Source: CAVSUZ01 sp963791885
Lineage (GTDB): Bacteria; Pseudomonadota; Alphaproteobacteria; Acetobacterales; Acetobacteraceae
Length of the DNA: 29,748 bases
Reading direction: 5' to 3'
Assembly: GCA_963791885.1 (NCBI GenBank)
Contig: CAWBUL010000010.1
Location: 1-29,748, forward strand
Numbering within the stretch: position 1 is the first letter of the stretch; each line of letters begins with the position of its first letter. The position numbers were made by a program, and so were the translations under genes. This document shows, piece by piece, positions 26,383 to 29,748 of the stretch. The notes under the pieces are model-generated. The model saw nothing but the letters and a program-made list of their open reading frames with translations, ran no database searches and was not told the DNA's origin.

Positions 26383-27575
26383 ACATATAGGGTGTCTTGA
26401 GGGCGTTTGTTACTCATCGCGTTGATCTGCCCATGGGCTCTTTTAATAATGTCCGGTAACAGGTCCTTCTGCTCGGCTAGCCACGCAAGAACACGATCCT
26501 GATAGAGGGCCAGCTCCTTTGCTTTGTCGCCGGCAGTAGCAATAGCAATCAAGCCAGTTACGGCTTCCACCGCGACGGAGATGCCGACCGCCCAGGCGTC
26601 CACGGAATTCGCTGTTGCTTCGCACGCGTTGTAGAGGTGATAGGCGACCGGGTTCCAGTGCGTGCCCTTCGTATTTCGAGTGACATACGTCAGATACGCT
26701 CCAAACAAGTGCCAACTATGTTCGAGAAAATGGGGCGAACCGGGAGAGATCGGTGGGCTGAACTGAGTGTGTGCTGATTTCCGCCATGGCGACGAAAGTT
26801 CGAGATGTAGGTCCTTATCATGACTCTGCAATCTTGCGCGCCAAAACGCCGGCTTGGCTGTCAAATATTGGAGCGCTTCCTGAATTCGGAGATCAAATGC
26901 TGCAGGAAACGCTGTCTCGGAGGTCAACTCCACAATGGTGTCGCCGCCCCCCTCCGGTTGACGCACTTCGAAGTTCGCACCGCAAGTCTCGAATTCAGCG
27001 CGATCTCTGACGTAGTAGTGATTTCCGTGTTTCTCCGTTTGGCTCATCTGGAGAAGCGGAATTCGATATTCCTCGAAAAAATGGAGGCGGAGATAATGAT
27101 GGCGCTGCGGCAGGTCGAGATGCGCGGTCATCGAGTTTATTTTTCCATGCACCAGGACAGTCATATCCGTCGCATCCCAATGCGGAACAGGCAGAATCCG
27201 CGTTGCAATCCAGCGTGTGCCGTCGTGTCCTGTCGCTTCGAGATCGTAGAACGCCTCATCCCCGTGGAGCTTTCCGACGCCCTTGCTGAACATCGCCTCT
27301 AGATGGCCGAACGGCTTAGCGTTGTATCTGGCGACGTAGATTTTGAAAACTAATGCACCGGCGGCCGCCTGTCGGATGTAGCCCTGACCTTCAAACCGCT
27401 CGCCACTCTCTTTGTGCTGAATCAGTGCCATGCGCTTGCAATCGATATCGAGCGCGCCACGGCGAAAGGCCTCGATGGTTTCGTCGATATCGAACATCCT
27501 ACCCCTACCTCCGGGTCAATTTTTGCTGCCGTTCCCCTCAATTTGCTCGCAGGCAAGCTGCGGATCGAAGAGATC

Positions 27576-28417
27576 TTATCCCGTCCCCATCGCGACGAGT
27601 GGGTAGAACCTTGACGCAATTTTGTCCGCGCTAGTCTCCGTCATAACGTCGTGCAGAAATTTGCGCTTCGATACACATCGTACGCAATGAAGGTTGGTTT
27701 CGTCATAAATTTCCAACGCGAGTAACACCTCTTCCCCAAAATCCACGTAAACCGGACAAGCCGCATCCAGCCAAGCCTTTCTCGGCCTGACCCAGTCATA
27801 CTGGTGATGTCCACAATAGCTCGCCTCCACTACATTTTTGATCGTATGAAACTCTCAATAAGGCCGCCGCGAAGAGTGGTTTTTGTGATGCCGGGATAGT
27901 ACTGTTGGTTTGCCGATACGCGAAATAACATTCCGTGGTGCGTGCCCTGCATAGGTCGCGTGGCTTTCATCCAAACGATATCCCTCGCCAATTCGGACTT
28001 AGGATCCGGAAGCATATGGTAGACATCGAAGTTGTTCCGAAAGCCGCGCCCATCGATCACCCACACCAGATTCTTATAAAACTGCTCCCGAGAAATGCGC
28101 TCAGCATCCGTCATACTAGAATGCTGTACTTCAATATAAATCCCCGTGTAAGTCCTGATGTCGGCGCGATGAACTTCGCCATCCTCGGCGGTGTGTGAAA
28201 CCTCGCGACAATCAAGGGGAAACAGATTTTTCCAATCGCGATGCCACTCCGTCTCGTTCTCCCACCAGAGATCGCAATTGCGACGTCCCTCGTGTGCCCA
28301 ATGGTGAATAATGCGAGGGCCGCATTTGGCGACCATAGGGGAGCCACATGTCGGGCAACAACCTTTGCCGCCCCTAAACGCTTCGTGGCGTTCGTCTCCA
28401 ACAATCGCGACTTGCAG
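27576..28417 (-). pseudogene. CoiA-like nuclease with zinc ribbon, one-base frameshift
   Basis: A frame from about 28417 to TAG 27830 gives LQVAIVGDERHEAFRGGKG, a zinc-ribbon start (CCPTCGSPMVAKCG), HHWAHEGRRNCDLWW, ETEWHRDWKNLFP and HRADIRTYTGIYIEVQHSSM. The D...E-x-Q pair fits the PD-(D/E)XK-type nuclease domain of competence CoiA-like proteins. The -1 frame then continues VVEASYCGHHQYDWVRPRKAW to KRKFLHDVMTE and a stop at 27576, which looks like the same protein. One more A in the A5 run at 27835-27839 would join them (about 280 aa). No ATG fits the N-terminus: ATCG stands at 28421-28424 where ATG is expected after GGTGAGGG, so either one base was inserted or CTG 28417 is used. ATG 28336 would cut into the zinc ribbon. 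Confidence 0.7.
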
Positions 28418-28432
28418 CTTCGATCCCTCACC

Positions 28433-28612
28433 TCATGATTGCACAATAGCACTGATCAGCAGCGCCGCCAATTCGTTTAAATGCGGAGCGGGCGCATCGT
28501 TCACCTCAACCGAATGTCTGATCCAAGCATCTCTCGCCGGGAGCCACAATTCCGCCTCCATCGAACTCTGTTTTTCGGGCGACCCGCATTTGCAATAGTA
28601 AGCCAGGTTCAT
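28433..28612 (-). CDS. Small unknown protein (59 aa)
   Basis: It starts at ATG 28612, overlapping the stop of the upstream fragment as ATGA, and ends 8 bases before the expected start of the CoiA-like gene, whose ribosome site overlaps its stop. Residues are MNLAYYCKCGSPEKQ, then an acidic Trp-containing middle (AELWLPARDAWIRHS) and a helical end (HLNELAALLISAIVQS). It has a lone CxC pair, not a full zinc ribbon. Tight spacing on both sides and sensible codons argue that it is real. I do not recognise the family. Confidence 0.55.
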   Translation of the reverse strand: MNLAYYCKCGSPEKQSSMEAELWLPARDAWIRHSVEVNDAPAPHLNELAALLISAIVQS

Positions 28613-28732
28613 GAAGACCTCGGTCGTTGCGGCGGCAAACTCTGTGCCTGGATCGGTGCGTTCGGCTGAAGGTTGACGGGCGCCTGCGCATATCCGGGTG
28701 GCGGATTGGCCGGCGCTGGGCCGGGCGGTGTA
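28609..28732 (-). pseudogene. Pro-rich C-terminal gene fragment cut by the IS630 element
   Basis: About 40 codons remain next to the IS630 end: TPPGPAPANPPPGYAQAPVN, LQPNAPIQAQ and an Arg/Ser end. The TGA overlaps the next ATG (ATGA), the arrangement expected of a true upstream operon gene. Everything before the IS630 end is lost, so the protein cannot be identified. A Pro/Ala/Gln-rich tail suggests a flexible linker or an envelope protein. Confidence 0.4.
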
Positions 28733-29606
28733 TAATACCAAATCCCTCTGATCACGACCGATGCGCCCAATCGCGCAATCCGAGCGACATGATGGCCCAC
28801 GGCCGCGCCTCCAGCTTATTCCACGCCTCGCAGCAGTGATCGAGCAGCGCGTCGGTGTCGTCGAACACCCGATTGGAGAGCCAGTTATCGCGCATGAACT
28901 GCCAGACGTTCTCCTGCGCGTTGAGTTCGGGGCATTTCGGCGGCAGTGGAACAATTGTGATGTTGTCCGGCACCGACAGCTGGCGCGAGAGATGCCAGCC
29001 CGCCTGGTCGAGCAACAGCGCCGCGTGGCGGCCTGGAGCGATATCAGCCGAGATCGCCGCCAGATGCAGGTTCATCATCGCCGTGTTGCACCAGGGCAGG
29101 ATCAAGCCGACAGCCTTGCCCTCGGCCGGGCAGATGGCACCGAAAATATAGGTCGAGGCGGTTCGCTGGTCTGATGGCGCCGAGGGGCGGGTGCCGCGCC
29201 GAGCCCAGCGACGGGTGATCTTGTTCTTCTGGCCGATCCTGGCTTCGTCGCCGAACCACACCTCTATATCGCTGCGATCGAGGCTCCGCTCGCGCGCGAT
29301 CGCCTCCACTGTCGCAGGCCAGTTTTTTTGAACGTCTCGATGGCGCCCGCGGCTTGCGCGTGATGGCGCGGACGTGCCGACAGCTTGCGATATCCCATGG
29401 CTCGCAGCTCCCGGCTCAGCGTCTGTTTCGAGACGTTGGTCCCGTATTCGTCCCATAAGCATTGGCAGAGATCGATGATGCGCCAGCGGACGACGCCGTG
29501 TACCGCCGGGATCGGGCCGTTCTCGACCATCGCTGCCAGCGCGGCACGGTTGGGCGGAGGCTTGGAGCCAGAGCGCGTCCTGCAGCGCGAGGTCGAGCGG
29601 TCCACA
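28733..29606 (-). mobile_element. IS630-family element, truncated at its upstream end
   Basis: The transposase C-terminal side ends in a plausible IS630 end near 28731-28765 (TATAATACCAAATCCC, next to TA, the family's target). At the other side the transposase lacks its N-terminal ~70 residues and runs straight into a monooxygenase gene fragment at about 29607, with no matching inverted end. The element was therefore cut by deletion or recombination. Confidence 0.7.
28752..29605 (-). pseudogene. IS630 transposase, N-terminally truncated, frameshift at a poly-A run
   Basis: The first frame (29605 to about 29320) has RAALAAMVENGPIPAVHGVV, LSRELRAMGYRKLSARPRHH and IETFKK. The -1 frame continues NWPATVEAIARERSLD and the DDE core: D in EVWFGDEARIGQKNK, D in ALLLDQAGWHLS and E in CPELNAQENVWQFMRDNWLS, ending LGLRDWAHRS. 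The switch lies at an A7 run (29323-29329, read on the minus strand). It may be programmed slippage, as in some IS630 elements, or a lost base. The N-terminal helix-turn-helix domain is missing, so the protein should not bind its ends. Confidence 0.8.
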
Positions 29607-29748
29607 AGCGCGACACAGCGCAGCGCCCGGCCGCGTCGCGCAAGCGCTTGATGCTCGACGTGTCCTAGGCGGGGAGTCCGCCGGTTGGCGAGGCCGGAGA
29701 GTCGGGCAGGGTTGCGTCAGCGGGCGAGCGCTTCCCCGGGCGGCAGAG
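29607..29748 (+). pseudogene. Monooxygenase gene fragment, second diverged copy
   Basis: These bases align without gaps to 24202-24343 of the FAD monooxygenase gene, roughly 90% identical by eye. The reading matches (RDTAQRPAASRKRLMLDVS against RDTAQRLAALRKRFMLDVS), then TAG replaces TAT at the following Tyr codon. After the stop, GEAGESGRV and AGERFPGR still match. The copy begins at the IS630 truncation point and runs off the window end. It is a decayed paralogue or a duplicated remnant. Confidence 0.8.

Larger units (their letters stand above)
24898..27497 (-). pseudogene. HEPN-like 464-aa protein split by an IS3-type element
   Basis: The 5' part (27497-26379) encodes about 373 residues and the 3' part (25173-24898) the remaining ~91. 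Removing 25178-26378 and one CAGC copy joins them in frame (RPQDTLYV-LAAAGRVERNYVDAW), giving 464 residues with no other defect. ATG 27497 has a strong ribosome site (GGAGGT). The N-terminal ~250 residues look beta-rich. The C-terminal part is helical and ends with WVYLRNRHVHPKLQDL and LLRQLTFHVIGYEGPF. R391-x4-H396 fits the catalytic motif of HEPN ribonucleases, common in abortive-infection and toxin proteins. The split copy stops two codons after the junction and lacks this motif. Family assignment is my inference. It sits last in a minus-strand gene group with a CoiA-like nuclease. Confidence 0.75.

Overview
The window looks like a chromosomal segment of a GC-rich alphaproteobacterium, most likely Rhodospirillales/Acetobacteraceae. 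This rests on strongly GC-biased third codon positions, the argS–SPOR and rpmF–plsX–fabH gene orders, and many Tat-type solute-binding proteins. The assignment is inferred from gene order and codon use, not from a marker tree.

Layout. 0–4.7 kb is housekeeping: a fumarylacetoacetate hydrolase family enzyme (-), an EamA/DMT exporter (+), arginyl-tRNA synthetase and a SPOR-domain envelope protein (+). 4.7–12.7 kb is accessory. It holds REP-like hairpins, a nonsense-broken small gene, the C-terminal stub of a serine recombinase, a large secreted-protein gene broken by two frameshifts, an ISNCY-type insertion sequence with an amber codon in its transposase, and a frameshifted small gene that runs into a repeat array. 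12.7–20.3 kb is a long minus-strand transport locus. In transcription order it is a PotA-like ATPase, a DUF3830 protein, a helical unknown protein, two permeases, a Tat-type solute-binding protein, an LLM-class flavin oxidoreductase (frameshifted) and a family-5 solute-binding protein (3'-end frameshift). 20.5–22.7 kb is rpmF–plsX–fabH. 22.7–24.6 kb has a second repeat array and a frameshifted FAD monooxygenase. 24.9–28.7 kb is an AT-richer minus-strand gene group: a Pro-rich fragment, a 59-aa protein, a CoiA-like nuclease and a 464-aa protein with a HEPN-like R-x4-H motif. It is split by an IS3/IS407-type element and bounded upstream by a truncated IS630 element. The last 142 bases repeat part of the monooxygenase gene.

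The two most interesting points are as follows. (1) A 56-bp repeat with three GTCTC/GAGAC boxes occurs seven times in two arrays. Both arrays begin about 36 nt past a stop codon, in the sense orientation of the upstream gene, one on each strand. (2) The CoiA-like/HEPN-like gene group is a candidate, now inactivated, defence-type locus. Removing the IS3 element plus one copy of its 4-bp target duplication restores an uninterrupted 464-codon frame whose putative RNase motif lies beyond the insertion point.

Several genes carry one-base indels, mostly in short homopolymers. They may be sequencing errors or real decay, and the sequence alone cannot separate the two.
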